Assembly: GCF_013359755.1 (NCBI RefSeq)
Contig: NZ_JABMCJ010000079.1
Location: 62,001-126,000 of the forward strand
From: Tardiphaga robiniae
Lineage (GTDB): Bacteria; Pseudomonadota; Alphaproteobacteria; Rhizobiales; Xanthobacteraceae
Length of the DNA: 64,000 nucleotides
Reading direction: 5' to 3'
In this document: positions 12,401 through 21,349 of the stretch, in pieces
Layout of the letters: every line of letters starts with the position of its first letter
Numbering within the stretch: position 1 is the first letter of the stretch
The notes under the pieces: model-generated
Database searches by the model: none
What the model was told of the DNA's origin: nothing
The model's input: only the letters and a program-made list of their open reading frames with translations
Program-made: the position numbers and the translations under genes

Positions 12401-12500
12401 GGCGTGTTTATCCTTGATCCAATTGATTCCTGAGCCTGCCGCACTTAACTATGGGGAGCGGCAGATTCAAATGGTTCGAATCCTGCCCGGAGAGCCAGAT

Positions 12501-12848
12501 ATGACCGACACTGCAGTCACCGAGGCCCCCCTCACCGTCAGCGCGCGTGCTGCGCGCCGGATCGGCGAGATCCTCAAGACCGAAGGCAACGGCGCCATGC
12601 TCCGCGTGTCGGTCGAAGGCGGCGGCTGTTCCGGCTTCCAGTACAAGTTCGACGTCGAGCGCGCCAAGGCGGACGACGACATCCTGATCGAACGTGACAG
12701 CGCCGTGGTGCTGGTCGACCCCTCCTCAGCACCGTTCCTGGCCGGCTCCGAACTCGACTTCGTCGATGACCTGATCGGCGCCTCGTTCCGCGTCGTCAAT
12801 CCGAACGCGACGGCGTCCTGCGGCTGCGGGACCAGCTTCTCGATCTGA
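12501..12848 (+). CDS. erpA: iron-sulfur cluster insertion protein (A-type, ErpA-like)
   Basis: The 115-residue A-type carrier delivers Fe-S clusters to apoproteins. The three cluster-binding Cys are present: one in EGGGCSGFQY (about residue 43) and two in the terminal SCGCGTSFSI. GGAG lies about eight bases before the ATG at 12501 (MTDTAVTEAP); the longer frame from 12414 is not supported. The gene is divergent from dgt and convergent with the amidohydrolase. Confidence 0.93.
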   Translation: MTDTAVTEAPLTVSARAARRIGEILKTEGNGAMLRVSVEGGGCSGFQYKFDVERAKADDDILIERDSAVVLVDPSSAPFLAGSELDFVDDLIGASFRVVNPNATASCGCGTSFSI

Positions 12849-12874
12849 CCTCTATTCGGCTCTTTTAGATCGGT

Positions 12875-13717
12875 CTATTTCTCGGCGAACAGCGCCCGCG
12901 CATTGCCGTGCGCGATCTGTTTAGCGACCGCCGGCGGCAGTTGCGCCAGCCATGCGCGATAGCCATCCATGATATCGCCATAGCTCGCCCAGCGTTCCGG
13001 CACCCAGGTGTCGGAGCCCAGCAGGAAGCGATCGGGGTAGCGCTCGAACAGCACGCGCCATTGCGACGTCAGTTTGCCTGATCCGTCCACGATGCCGCTG
13101 CGGTAAGACAATTCACCCCACAGTTTCGGGTATTTTATCAGCATCGCTGCGACACGGTCCGGCGCAAGGCTGAAGCCGGTATGTGCCCAGATAATCTGCG
13201 CACGCGGATTGTGCCGCATCAGAATCTCGACCGCTTCGTCGTCGGCATGGGCGTGCAAATAGAGATTGTTGGCGACGGCAAAGTCGACGGTCTTCTTGAC
13301 CATCTCGGTATCGGCCGCCTTGCCGGTCAGATGGAATTCGCCGACACCGCGATAGTAGCCGCGCTTGAACTCCTCCTGCACGAGATCGAAGATTACGGGA
13401 TCGTTGAACCAGCTGCCGATATCGGCGCGCACGCGATACGGCCGGATGAACGGCACGACCTGCAAATCGCCTGCCTTGCCACTGGCCTTACCGTCCATCA
13501 GCACATGGGTGCCGGTGTTCGGGCGGCTGGTGGCGAGAATGCCGGTGACGCGATTCTTCCTGAAAACCTCCAGCACTTCGTCGGGCTGGTAATACGGCTT
13601 CGGCTCCCAGTTGTAGTGCATATGGGCGTCGAAGATTTCGATCCGGTCGTCGGAATGCGCCGGCGCAGCAACAAGTGCGGCCAGCAAGGCGGCCGCAGTG
13701 AGTGTTCTCACCAGCAT
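12875..13717 (-). CDS. secreted TIM-barrel amidohydrolase
   Basis: The 280-residue product has a signal peptide (about residues 1-22, cleavage after APAHS) and an amidohydrolase-2 type barrel: DAHMHYNW on strand 1, HAHADDEA, WAHTGFS and a late LGSDTWVP Asp. These are metal-ligand or catalytic positions in the COG2159 group of hydrolases and decarboxylases. The substrate is unknown. Its start lies nine bases after the stop of the RND pump gene, so it is probably the third gene of that operon and acts in the periplasm. Confidence 0.8.
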   Translation of the reverse strand: MLVRTLTAAALLAALVAAPAHSDDRIEIFDAHMHYNWEPKPYYQPDEVLEVFRKNRVTGILATSRPNTGTHVLMDGKASGKAGDLQVVPFIRPYRVRADIGSWFNDPVIFDLVQEEFKRGYYRGVGEFHLTGKAADTEMVKKTVDFAVANNLYLHAHADDEAVEILMRHNPRAQIIWAHTGFSLAPDRVAAMLIKYPKLWGELSYRSGIVDGSGKLTSQWRVLFERYPDRFLLGSDTWVPERWASYGDIMDGYRAWLAQLPPAVAKQIAHGNARALFAEK

Positions 13718-13726
13718 TAAGACACC

Positions 13727-16700
13727 CTATTCCGCCGCCACGACGCGGGGACGATCGTCGTGATCTTCTTCGTCGAGCTGCGGCTGCAGCTTGCGCTTCA
13801 GCTTGCGGTCGATGCGATCGAGATAGATGTAGATGACCGGCGTGATGAACAGCGTCAGCAATTGCGAGACACACAGACCGCCGACCACCGCGACGCCAAG
13901 TGGCTGACGCAATTCGGCGCCGGCACCGGCACCGAGCGCGATCGGCAGCGTGCCGAAGATGGCCGCGAAAGTGGTCATCATGATCGGGCGGAAACGCAGC
14001 AGCGCGGCTTCGCGGATCGCGTGTTCGGCCGACAGGCCGACGCGGCGACGCTCGAGTGCGAAGTCGACCATCATGATCGCGTTCTTCTTGACGATGCCGA
14101 CCAGCATGACGATGCCGATCATGGCAATGACCGACATTTCCATCTTGAACAGCATCAGCGTCAGGATCGCGCCGATACCCGCGGATGGCAGGCCGGAGAT
14201 GATTGTGATCGGGTGGATGAAGCTCTCGTAGAGGATGCCGAGAATCACGAAGGCCGCGAACACGGCGGCGAGGATCAGTACGCCCTGCCCGCGCAACGAA
14301 TCCTGGAACACCTGCGCCGTGCCAGAGAAGCCGGTGGCGATGGTCACCGGCAGTTTCGAATCCGCTTCGATTTGCGTGATCTGGTCTACCGCATAGCCCA
14401 GCGAATAGCCGGGCACCAGGTTGAATGAGATCGTCACCGCCGGCTGCTGACCCTGATGGTTGATCTGCAGCGGCCCGACCGTTGGCACCAGACGCGCGAC
14501 CGCGCTCAGCGGAATGGTCTGATTGTTCGACGTCTTCATATAGAGCTTGGAGAGGTCGCTCGGATCGATCCGGAACTGCGGCTGTGCTTCCAGAATGATC
14601 TGATAGTCGTTGGTCGGCATATAGATGGTGCCGACCTGACGCGAGCCGAACGCATTATAGAGCTGGTTACGAACCTGATCGACGGTGACGCCGTAGACCG
14701 CCGCCTTTTCGCGGTCGATATCGACCGTCATCTGCGGGTTCTTGATGTAGAGGTCGGTGGTCACATCGAGCAGGCCCGGCACCTTGGCGATGCGGTCGCG
14801 CATCTCCGGCGACACGCGATACAGCGTGTCGGTGTCGCTGCCCTGAAGCACGTATTGATACTGGCTCTTCGACGGTCGGCCGCCGATGTTCAGATTCTGG
14901 ATGCTCTGAAAGAAGGCCTGCAAGCCAGGAACGGCCAACGACTTCTGGCGCAGCCGCGTCATCACCACCTGTGCGGGATCACGATCCTGGCGCGGTTTCA
15001 GCGCAACGAACAGACGACCGTAATTCGCCGTCGCATTCGGACCGCCGGAGCCCACGGTGCTGTTGATGTATTCAACGGCAGGATCGGATTTCAGCAGATC
15101 GGCGAGCGCTTGCTGCCGCGCACTCATCGCTTCGAAGGACGTATCGGTTGCGGCTTCGGTCGTACCGGTCAGGAACCCGGTATCCTCCTGCGGGAAGAAG
15201 CCCTTCGGTACGATGTTGTAGAGATAGACAGTGCCGCCGAGGGTCGCGAGCGTCACCACCAGCATGATGCCCTTGTGTGCGAGCACGCGATCGAGCGCCC
15301 ATTCGTAACCGCGCAGCCAGGCCGCAAATATGCGCTCGAAACCGCGTAGGATGAAATTTTCCTTGTGTTCGGGATTGTGCGCCTTGAGTACGCGCGCGCA
15401 GAGCATAGGCGTCAGCGTCAGCGACACGAAACCGGAGACGATGATCGCCACCGCGATCGTCACCGCGAATTCACGGAACACGCGGCCGACAATGCCGCCC
15501 ATCAGCAGCACGGGAATGAACACCGCGATCAGCGAGAAGGTGATCGAGACGATGGTGAAACCGATTTCGCGTGCGCCCTTCAGCGCCGCGTCGAACGGCT
15601 TCATGCCGAGCTCGATGTGTCGGACGATATTCTCCAGCATGACGATGGCGTCGTCGACAACGAAGCCGACGGACAGTGTCAACGCCAGCAGCGTCATGTT
15701 GTTGATGGAGTAGTCCAGCATGTACATCGCGGCGCATGTGCCGAAGATCGAGATCGGCACCGCCAGTGCGGGGATCAAGGTCGCGGAGGCTGAGCGCAGG
15801 AACAGGAAGATCACGAAGATCACCAACACGACGGCGATCAGCAATGTCTCCTCGACGTCGGCGACGGCTTCGCGGACCGAGATCGAGCGGTCCATCATCA
15901 TATTGACTTCGACCGATGGCGGCAATTGCGCACGCAGCGACGGCAGCTTGGCGCGGACGCCGTCGACCACGGCGACCGTGTTGGCGTCGGGCTGCTTCTG
16001 GATCGCCAGCACGATGGCGCGCTCGCCATTCAACCAGGTCGCGACCTTGTCGTTTTCGACGGCGTCATAGATCTTGGCGACTTCGTTCAGCTTGACCGGC
16101 GAGCCGTTGCGCCAGGCAACAACGACCTGGCCATAGTCGGCGGCCTTGGACATCTGTCCGGATGCCTGCAGCGAGATATCCTGCTTCGGTCCGTTCAGAG
16201 TTCCGACCGGCGTCGAGGAGTTCGCGCGTGACACCGCCGTACGGATATCTTCAAGCGACAATCCACGAGCCGCCGCAGCTTCGGGATCGGCCTGCACGCG
16301 AATGGCGAATTTCTGCGTGCCATAGATCAGCACCTGCGCCACGCCGGGAATCTGCGACAGCGCCTGCCCGATGGTGATATCGCCAAATTCATTGACGGCC
16401 GAGAGCGGCAGCGTCGATGAACTCAGCGCAATGAACAGCACCGGGAAATCGCCGGGGTTCACCTTGCGGAAACTCGGCGGGATCGTCATTTCGATCGGCA
16501 ACCGGCGCTGTGCGATCGTCAGCGCAGTCTGCACGTCCAGCGCCGCCGCATCGATATTGCGGTTGAGATCGAACTGAATGATGATCTGGGTCGTTCCCTG
16601 CGACGAGCTCGACGACATCGAAGAGATACCAGCGATGGTCGAGAGCTGACGCTCGATGATGCCGGCGACCGAGGCCGCCATCGTGTCGGCGCTGGCGCCC

Positions 16701-16855
16701 GGCAGCGTCGCCGTCACCGCGATGGTCGGAAAATCCACTTTCGGAAGCGCCGACACCGGCAGCAGCCGGAAACCGAAAATGCCAAACGCGATGATCGTCG
16801 CCGTGATGAGCGTGGTCATCACAGGGCGACGGATGCAGAGCTCCGAGAGGGTCAT
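13727..16855 (-). CDS. RND efflux transporter, inner-membrane pump (MexB/MdtB type)
   Basis: The 1042-residue product has the RND plan: membrane helix 1, porter loop, helices 2-6, second loop, helices 8-12. The proton-relay Asp pair is seen in GFVVDDAIVMLENIVRH. The N-terminus (MTLSELCIRRPVMTTL) and overall length place it in the hydrophobe/amphiphile efflux family near MdtB/MdtC. The adaptor gene is three bases upstream. No outer-membrane factor gene is present nearby, so a remote TolC-like partner is likely. Substrates cannot be read from the sequence. Confidence 0.95.
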   Translation of the reverse strand: MTLSELCIRRPVMTTLITATIIAFGIFGFRLLPVSALPKVDFPTIAVTATLPGASADTMAASVAGIIERQLSTIAGISSMSSSSSQGTTQIIIQFDLNRNIDAAALDVQTALTIAQRRLPIEMTIPPSFRKVNPGDFPVLFIALSSSTLPLSAVNEFGDITIGQALSQIPGVAQVLIYGTQKFAIRVQADPEAAAARGLSLEDIRTAVSRANSSTPVGTLNGPKQDISLQASGQMSKAADYGQVVVAWRNGSPVKLNEVAKIYDAVENDKVATWLNGERAIVLAIQKQPDANTVAVVDGVRAKLPSLRAQLPPSVEVNMMMDRSISVREAVADVEETLLIAVVLVIFVIFLFLRSASATLIPALAVPISIFGTCAAMYMLDYSINNMTLLALTLSVGFVVDDAIVMLENIVRHIELGMKPFDAALKGAREIGFTIVSITFSLIAVFIPVLLMGGIVGRVFREFAVTIAVAIIVSGFVSLTLTPMLCARVLKAHNPEHKENFILRGFERIFAAWLRGYEWALDRVLAHKGIMLVVTLATLGGTVYLYNIVPKGFFPQEDTGFLTGTTEAATDTSFEAMSARQQALADLLKSDPAVEYINSTVGSGGPNATANYGRLFVALKPRQDRDPAQVVMTRLRQKSLAVPGLQAFFQSIQNLNIGGRPSKSQYQYVLQGSDTDTLYRVSPEMRDRIAKVPGLLDVTTDLYIKNPQMTVDIDREKAAVYGVTVDQVRNQLYNAFGSRQVGTIYMPTNDYQIILEAQPQFRIDPSDLSKLYMKTSNNQTIPLSAVARLVPTVGPLQINHQGQQPAVTISFNLVPGYSLGYAVDQITQIEADSKLPVTIATGFSGTAQVFQDSLRGQGVLILAAVFAAFVILGILYESFIHPITIISGLPSAGIGAILTLMLFKMEMSVIAMIGIVMLVGIVKKNAIMMVDFALERRRVGLSAEHAIREAALLRFRPIMMTTFAAIFGTLPIALGAGAGAELRQPLGVAVVGGLCVSQLLTLFITPVIYIYLDRIDRKLKRKLQPQLDEEDHDDRPRVVAAE

Positions 16856-16858
16856 GTT

Positions 16859-17998
16859 TTATGCCCCGGCCTTGCGGGCCCGGGCTTCGACCCGTGTGCC
16901 TTGTGTCAGCAAGAGCTGGCCGTCGACGACGACGTCCTCATCCCCTTTTAAACCCGACGAGATCACCGAAATCCCCTGGAAGGTGCGATCGACTTCGACA
17001 GGTTGAACACGGGCGACGCCGTCCTTCACCATGAAGACGAAGTTCCCAGTCTGGCTGCGTTGCACGGCCACGGTGGGCACAACAACGCCGTCCTCGGTGC
17101 GCACGATCAACTTGGTCTGTACCAAAATGCCCGGCCACAGGGTTTCGTTCGGATTGCTCATGATGCCGCGCACAGTGACCATGCCGGTGGTGGAATCCAC
17201 AGTGTTTTCCACCATCGCCACCTTGCCGGTTTCAGAACGGCCGCTGTTCGGGATGGTCGCAATGACCGAGGTCGATCCCGCCGCCATCGCTTCGCGCAGA
17301 TCGCCAAGCACACGCTGCGGAATGGCGAAGGAGACATAGACCGGAGCCATCTGATTGATGGTGGCGAGCGGCGCCGTATCAGCCGGGCGCACGAAATTGC
17401 CGACCTTCACATTGGCTGCACTGATCCGGCCGGAGAACGGTGCGCGAATGATGGTGTAGCTCTTCTGGACCTTGAGATTATCGAGCGCCGACTGATCGGC
17501 CCGGATGGTTCCGGCCAGGATGTCGGATTGGGTCTTGGCATTATCGACGCTCACCTGGGTGGTCGCGCCCTTCCCGATCAGATCGGTAAAGCGCCGCACG
17601 TCGCGTTCCGCACCGGCCAGTTGGGCCTGATCGCGGGCCAGCGTGCCTTCGGCCTGCTCGATCTGGGCATCAATCTGCCGCGAATCGAGGGTGAACAGCA
17701 GATCGCCTTCCTTGACCTTGGCGCCGTCTTCAAAATGCACCGAGGTGATGGTGGTTTCCACCCGCGACTTGAGCGCGACACTCGAAATCGGCGTTACTGT
17801 ACCGATCGAATCGACATCGACCGGAACCGGTTTGCGTTCCGCCTTGGCAATCTCGACCGCAACGATCCGCGCGCGCTGCGGGGCCTGTGCATTGGTGTTG
17901 CCACCGGTCCACGAGGAGCGCGTCGTGTAGGCCGCAACCGCGGCAGCGCCGACGAGAACGAGTAGAGCGATCGATGTGCGTTTCTTCATATGGTCCAT
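16859..17998 (-). CDS. RND efflux periplasmic adaptor (membrane fusion protein)
   Basis: The 379-residue product has an N-terminal signal or membrane anchor, a split lipoyl domain (VALKSRVETTITSVHF and SYTIIRAPFSGRISAANV), an alpha-hairpin with heptads (AQIEQAEGTLARDQAQLAGAE) and the beta-barrel and membrane-proximal domains. It links the inner-membrane pump to an outer-membrane channel. It is the first gene of the adaptor-pump-amidohydrolase operon and is divergent from xth. Confidence 0.94.
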   Translation of the reverse strand: MDHMKKRTSIALLVLVGAAAVAAYTTRSSWTGGNTNAQAPQRARIVAVEIAKAERKPVPVDVDSIGTVTPISSVALKSRVETTITSVHFEDGAKVKEGDLLFTLDSRQIDAQIEQAEGTLARDQAQLAGAERDVRRFTDLIGKGATTQVSVDNAKTQSDILAGTIRADQSALDNLKVQKSYTIIRAPFSGRISAANVKVGNFVRPADTAPLATINQMAPVYVSFAIPQRVLGDLREAMAAGSTSVIATIPNSGRSETGKVAMVENTVDSTTGMVTVRGIMSNPNETLWPGILVQTKLIVRTEDGVVVPTVAVQRSQTGNFVFMVKDGVARVQPVEVDRTFQGISVISSGLKGDEDVVVDGQLLLTQGTRVEARARKAGA

Positions 17999-18158
17999 GT
18001 CACCTGGTACAGAAGATCGGGTCGCCCCCGTTTCCCGCCCATGGCAGCTTTAAAGACAGCGTCTGTGCGCTTTAGGCTTAAAGCTTATCATGTTGGCGGG
18101 GATGATGGTATGCCACGTTGACGTATTTTTGCCATTGTTGTTACCGGAATCCCATCAG

Positions 18159-18950
18159 ATGAGAATTGCCACCTGGAATGTGAATTCTGTCCGCCAGCGG
18201 CTGGACCATCTGGTGACGTGGCTGCGCGACTGCTCGCCGGACATCGTCTGCCTGCAGGAGATCAAATGCCTCGATGAGGCGTTTCCGCGCGAGCCCATCG
18301 AGGCGCTCGGCTACAATGTAGTCACCCACGGCCAGAAGACCTTCAACGGCGTCGCCCTGCTCTCGAAATATCCGCTGGAGGAAGCCACGCCCCGGCTGGC
18401 GGGCGACGACGAGGATCTCCATGCGCGCTTCATCGAAGGCGTAGTGTCGCTGAAATCCGGGGTGGTCAGGGTTGCCTGCCTGTATCTGCCGAACGGCAAT
18501 CCAGTCGACACCGAGAAGTATCCCTACAAGCTGAAATGGATGTCCCGGCTACAGGAGTTCACCCGACTACGGCTGAAGACCGAGGAGCCGTTGATTCTCG
18601 CCGGCGACTTCAACGTCATCCCGGCGGCAGCAGACGCCTATAATCCGGCGGCCTGGATCAACGACGCGCTGTTCAAGCCGGAGACCCGCGCGAGCTTCCA
18701 GACCCTGCTCGGCTTGGGCATGACCGACGCCCTGCGCGCCGTCACAGATGAGCCCGGCCAGTACACGTTCTGGGACTATCAGGCCGGCGCCTGGCAGAAG
18801 AACTGGGGCATCCGCATCGATCATCTGCTGCTGTCACCACAGGCCAGCGACAAGCTCATCGATGTCGGCATCGACAAATATGTGCGCGCCTGGGAGAAGC
18901 CGAGCGATCACGTGCCGGTGTGGGTCGACCTGGATCTGGAGGCGGCGTAA
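18159..18950 (+). CDS. xth: exodeoxyribonuclease III
   Basis: The 263-residue protein begins MRIATWNVNSVRQRL and shows the exonuclease III/AP endonuclease landmarks: QEIK, the LYLPNG Tyr region, GDFNVIP, and the terminal RIDHLLLS and SDHVPVWVDL (catalytic His). It repairs abasic sites and 3' blocks in DNA. The start at 18159 is chosen by family match; the upstream frame to 18090 has no support. It is divergent from the efflux operon. Confidence 0.95.
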   Translation: MRIATWNVNSVRQRLDHLVTWLRDCSPDIVCLQEIKCLDEAFPREPIEALGYNVVTHGQKTFNGVALLSKYPLEEATPRLAGDDEDLHARFIEGVVSLKSGVVRVACLYLPNGNPVDTEKYPYKLKWMSRLQEFTRLRLKTEEPLILAGDFNVIPAAADAYNPAAWINDALFKPETRASFQTLLGLGMTDALRAVTDEPGQYTFWDYQAGAWQKNWGIRIDHLLLSPQASDKLIDVGIDKYVRAWEKPSDHVPVWVDLDLEAA

Positions 18951-18984
18951 AGGCCCGTCGCCAAGCGCTCCCCAAACACAAACC

Positions 18985-19119
18985 GTCATCGCCCGGCTTG
19001 ACCGGGCGATCCAGCAAACGCCCGGGGCAATGTTCCGAGGCGGCGCCTGACGCGAGCACTCGTTGATAATAATGAAGGCTGGCGATTACTGGGTCACCCG
19101 GTCAAGCCGGGTGACGACA
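18985..19119. repeat. intergenic palindromic pair (BIME-like)
   Basis: Two arms of about 30 bases face each other. The left (18985-19014) and right (19089-19119) are inverted copies, each with its own internal palindrome (CCCGG CTTGA CCGGG on the left, CCCGG TCAAG CCGGG on the right). Elements with this core are familiar in intergenic DNA of Bradyrhizobium relatives. The element lies between xth and the convergent Sel1-repeat gene. Confidence 0.75.
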
Positions 19120-19171
19120 GTCGAGTGTGAGGTAATCGCGCTCGGAACGGTCGCTTAGTCCGGGACAACCC

Positions 19172-19984
19172 TCAGTCCCGTTTGCCGGACACCCAGTGTT
19201 CAAGCATCTGCAGCGCCATCGCACGGTCGTCTTCGGAGGCCTTGGCGATGGCCTTGTTGTAGCTGTCGCGGATCCAGGTGTCGTCCGGGCCGGCATTGTC
19301 ACGGGCCAGCGTCAGCCACATCAGGCCGCGCGCCATCTGCCGTGGCAGCGATTCACCGTTGAACAGCATCTGGCCGAGCAACGCCTGCGCCTGGTGCTGG
19401 CCCTTCTGCGCAGCAAGGCCCAGCCAGCGGGCGCCATACTTGGTGTCGCGCGGGGTACCGATGCCCTTCAGATACAGCCGGGCCAGATCGTATTGCGCAT
19501 CGGCATTGCCGAAATAGGATGCGGCGTAGGAGAACATCTCACGTGCGCGTTCAGTGTCGGCCTTGATCTTCGAATTCGGGATACCGTCGAGGTAGTAGCG
19601 ACCGAGCGCCACGAAGGCGTTGGCGACGATGGTCGCCTGCGGCGCGGACGGCGAGTCCTCCGCATGGGCATTGGCGATACGGCTGAAATATTCGAAGGCG
19701 CGCAGATCGTCCTGTGCCACACCGTTACCGTCGGCATACATCCGGCCGAGCTTCCACTGGGCAATCGGATGACCGCCTTCGGCGGCATACTGAAGAGCGG
19801 TCAGCGAGGTATCGGGCTTGGCGGACTTCTTCAAGACCGGCGCAGCACCGGGAATGGTCGTTACAACCGGCAGGGCTGCGTCGCTGCTGCCAACGGGCGC
19901 ACCATCAAAGGCAAAGGCCGGCGCGGCCACTGACGCGGCACCCAAAGCAAACGCTACAAAAATGGTACGCTCAACTATCCGCAT
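19172..19984 (-). CDS. periplasmic Sel1-repeat protein, ExoR-like
   Basis: The 270-residue protein has a signal peptide ending near AAPAFA and at least four Sel1/TPR-like repeats, for example GHPIAQWKLGRMYADGNGV, NADAQYDLARLYLKGIGT and HQAQALLGQMLFNGES. Size, signal peptide and repeat placement match ExoR of Sinorhizobium, the periplasmic inhibitor of the ExoS-ChvI two-component system. No exoS or chvI gene is in the window, so the assignment rests on resemblance. The start overlaps the 3' end of the ilvD relic by 14 bases. Confidence 0.75.
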   Translation of the reverse strand: MRIVERTIFVAFALGAASVAAPAFAFDGAPVGSSDAALPVVTTIPGAAPVLKKSAKPDTSLTALQYAAEGGHPIAQWKLGRMYADGNGVAQDDLRAFEYFSRIANAHAEDSPSAPQATIVANAFVALGRYYLDGIPNSKIKADTERAREMFSYAASYFGNADAQYDLARLYLKGIGTPRDTKYGARWLGLAAQKGQHQAQALLGQMLFNGESLPRQMARGLMWLTLARDNAGPDDTWIRDSYNKAIAKASEDDRAMALQMLEHWVSGKRD

Positions 19985-20651
19985 AACAGTATTTCTCGTG
20001 GGCCCGGCCGGTTTGGGTCACGGCGCAACCAATGGCCGATCCAACCTGCTGGGCATATGTCCACAGCGTCCCTGACATATGGTTAGTCGCGCGACGCTTC
20101 CGTTTGGTCGGGTGCGCGGCCAATTCTTTGTCGGTCAATTTTACGTTAAGGCAGCCCTCACCGGTTTCGCGCCCGATGGTGCTACCGCCCATCGATTCGA
20201 AGGTGTCAGGAGCCAGAGTCCCCTTCGATCCAACAAGGTCACCAATAACGGCGATCAGCTTGTCGGCAGAACGAATGACGTCCTGATGGGAATTCCGCGT
20301 CACGGGCTTCATTTTCTCCGCGATCATCTGCCCCGTCGCAGTGAGGCACGGTCCCTGCGACCGGCTGTGATCGAGCAATGTCGTCTTCAGCAACAGTATG
20401 TCGGCAACTTCCAATATGTCTTTGGCGACATAACGGCTCACCCGCTTCAAATCGGTGCCATATGGTGTCTTTTTGAAGATTTCGACGGTGCGAGATTCTT
20501 GCGCGCGCAGCACTGGGCCGGCGATGAACCGTTCGCGCCGCAGCGTCGCCAGACCAATCGCGCAGGGGAGCGCGCCACGCGACGCCTGCTCCCGGCCCTC
20601 CGTCATAAGACGGCTAGGCAAACGCGACTTGATGTTCGTCTTGGCGTCCAT
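19971..20651 (-). pseudogene. ilvD: degraded dihydroxy-acid dehydratase relic with open frame
   Basis: The 226-codon open frame is a patchwork of IlvD pieces in correct order. The N-terminus (MDAKTNIKSRLPSR) is as in full-length IlvD of this group; a middle block resembles EIFKKTPY, RYVAKD and LLDH, followed by GPCLTATGQMIAEKMK and a KGTLAP segment; the C-terminus ends TNHMSGTLW, YAQQVGSAIG and HEKYCYAD. The family is usually about 570-610 residues. Most of the protein, including the conserved N-terminal cluster-ligand Cys regions, is missing, and remaining motifs carry substitutions. Loss of activity is therefore expected, although the frame is uninterrupted. Confidence 0.8.
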
Positions 20652-20940
20652 CGCGAACCTGGTTTCTCAGGCCGCTTCGGCGATCCGGGACAATCCCACT
20701 GACATCCCGCCGATCAACAAAGCGCTCCAGCCTTCTGGCTGGTGAGAAATGATTTCACGAAGGCGTGTGGCCAAATAGCGGCGGTTACAATACCCACAGC
20801 ACGACAGGGTTAAATCTTGGGGGACTGTGGCAACCAAGCAACATTTGTGGCGCACCGGCAACCCTTTTGAGCGAGGCTAAAATCGCTGCCCCGTTACCGG
20901 AAAGTCGGCGCAAGGCCGACTTTTCCATTCGTTGCCGATC

Positions 20941-21186
20941 TCAACGTCCGGCGGGCGCGGAGGTGGCACCACCGTAGACCAGCCCGGGATAAACACCGCG
21001 GATGAGCACGGGATCACGGCCCCAGCCCGGGTAATAGGCGAAGGCATCGCGTGAGGCGCCATAGGTTGTGACGGCCTGCGGTTGAGCATACCGGTGTGCA
21101 GAGCGCCGCTCTGACGCAGTGGCGGCACCGGACATTATCAGAGCAATGAGGGCCGAAGCCGCGGCAGTGGTGATCGTTGTTTTCAT
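20941..21186 (-). CDS. small secreted protein
   Basis: The 81-residue product has a signal peptide (about 1-24, cleavage near AATA|S) and a mature part rich in Tyr, Gly and Arg (YYPGWGRDPVLIRGVYPG). GGGAG lies six bases before the ATG. I do not recognise a characterised family; short exported proteins of this style are frequent in Bradyrhizobium relatives. It stands alone between the ilvD relic and lpdA. Confidence 0.65.
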   Translation of the reverse strand: MKTTITTAAASALIALIMSGAATASERRSAHRYAQPQAVTTYGASRDAFAYYPGWGRDPVLIRGVYPGLVYGGATSAPAGR

Positions 21187-21349
21187 GAAAAGCTCCCTGA
21201 ATTAAGCGTCACTCGGAAATGACAGCACTTTGCGCCTTGGACGCATTCGCGTCTGACCTTGGCGGCAGATAACGTCGGGAGACCGGAACGTAAGCCCGCC
21301 GCAACTTCACGATGCGGCGATCAAAATTATCGATCGGAAATGCTTCCGA

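Noticed and set aside
12846..12874. Weak hairpin (GACCTCTA...TAGATCGGTC) between erpA and the amidohydrolase gene
   Set aside because: The stem is short and imperfect and has no T-run, so it cannot be separated from chance.
13760..15349. Plus-strand frames of 222 and 297 codons
   Set aside because: They are antisense shadows of the RND pump gene, rich in Arg, His and Asp, with no recognisable domain.
20652..20940. Possible small gene at 20667-20861 (minus)
   Set aside because: The 64-codon frame lacks a ribosome site and any recognisable feature; nothing else is visible in this 289-base gap.
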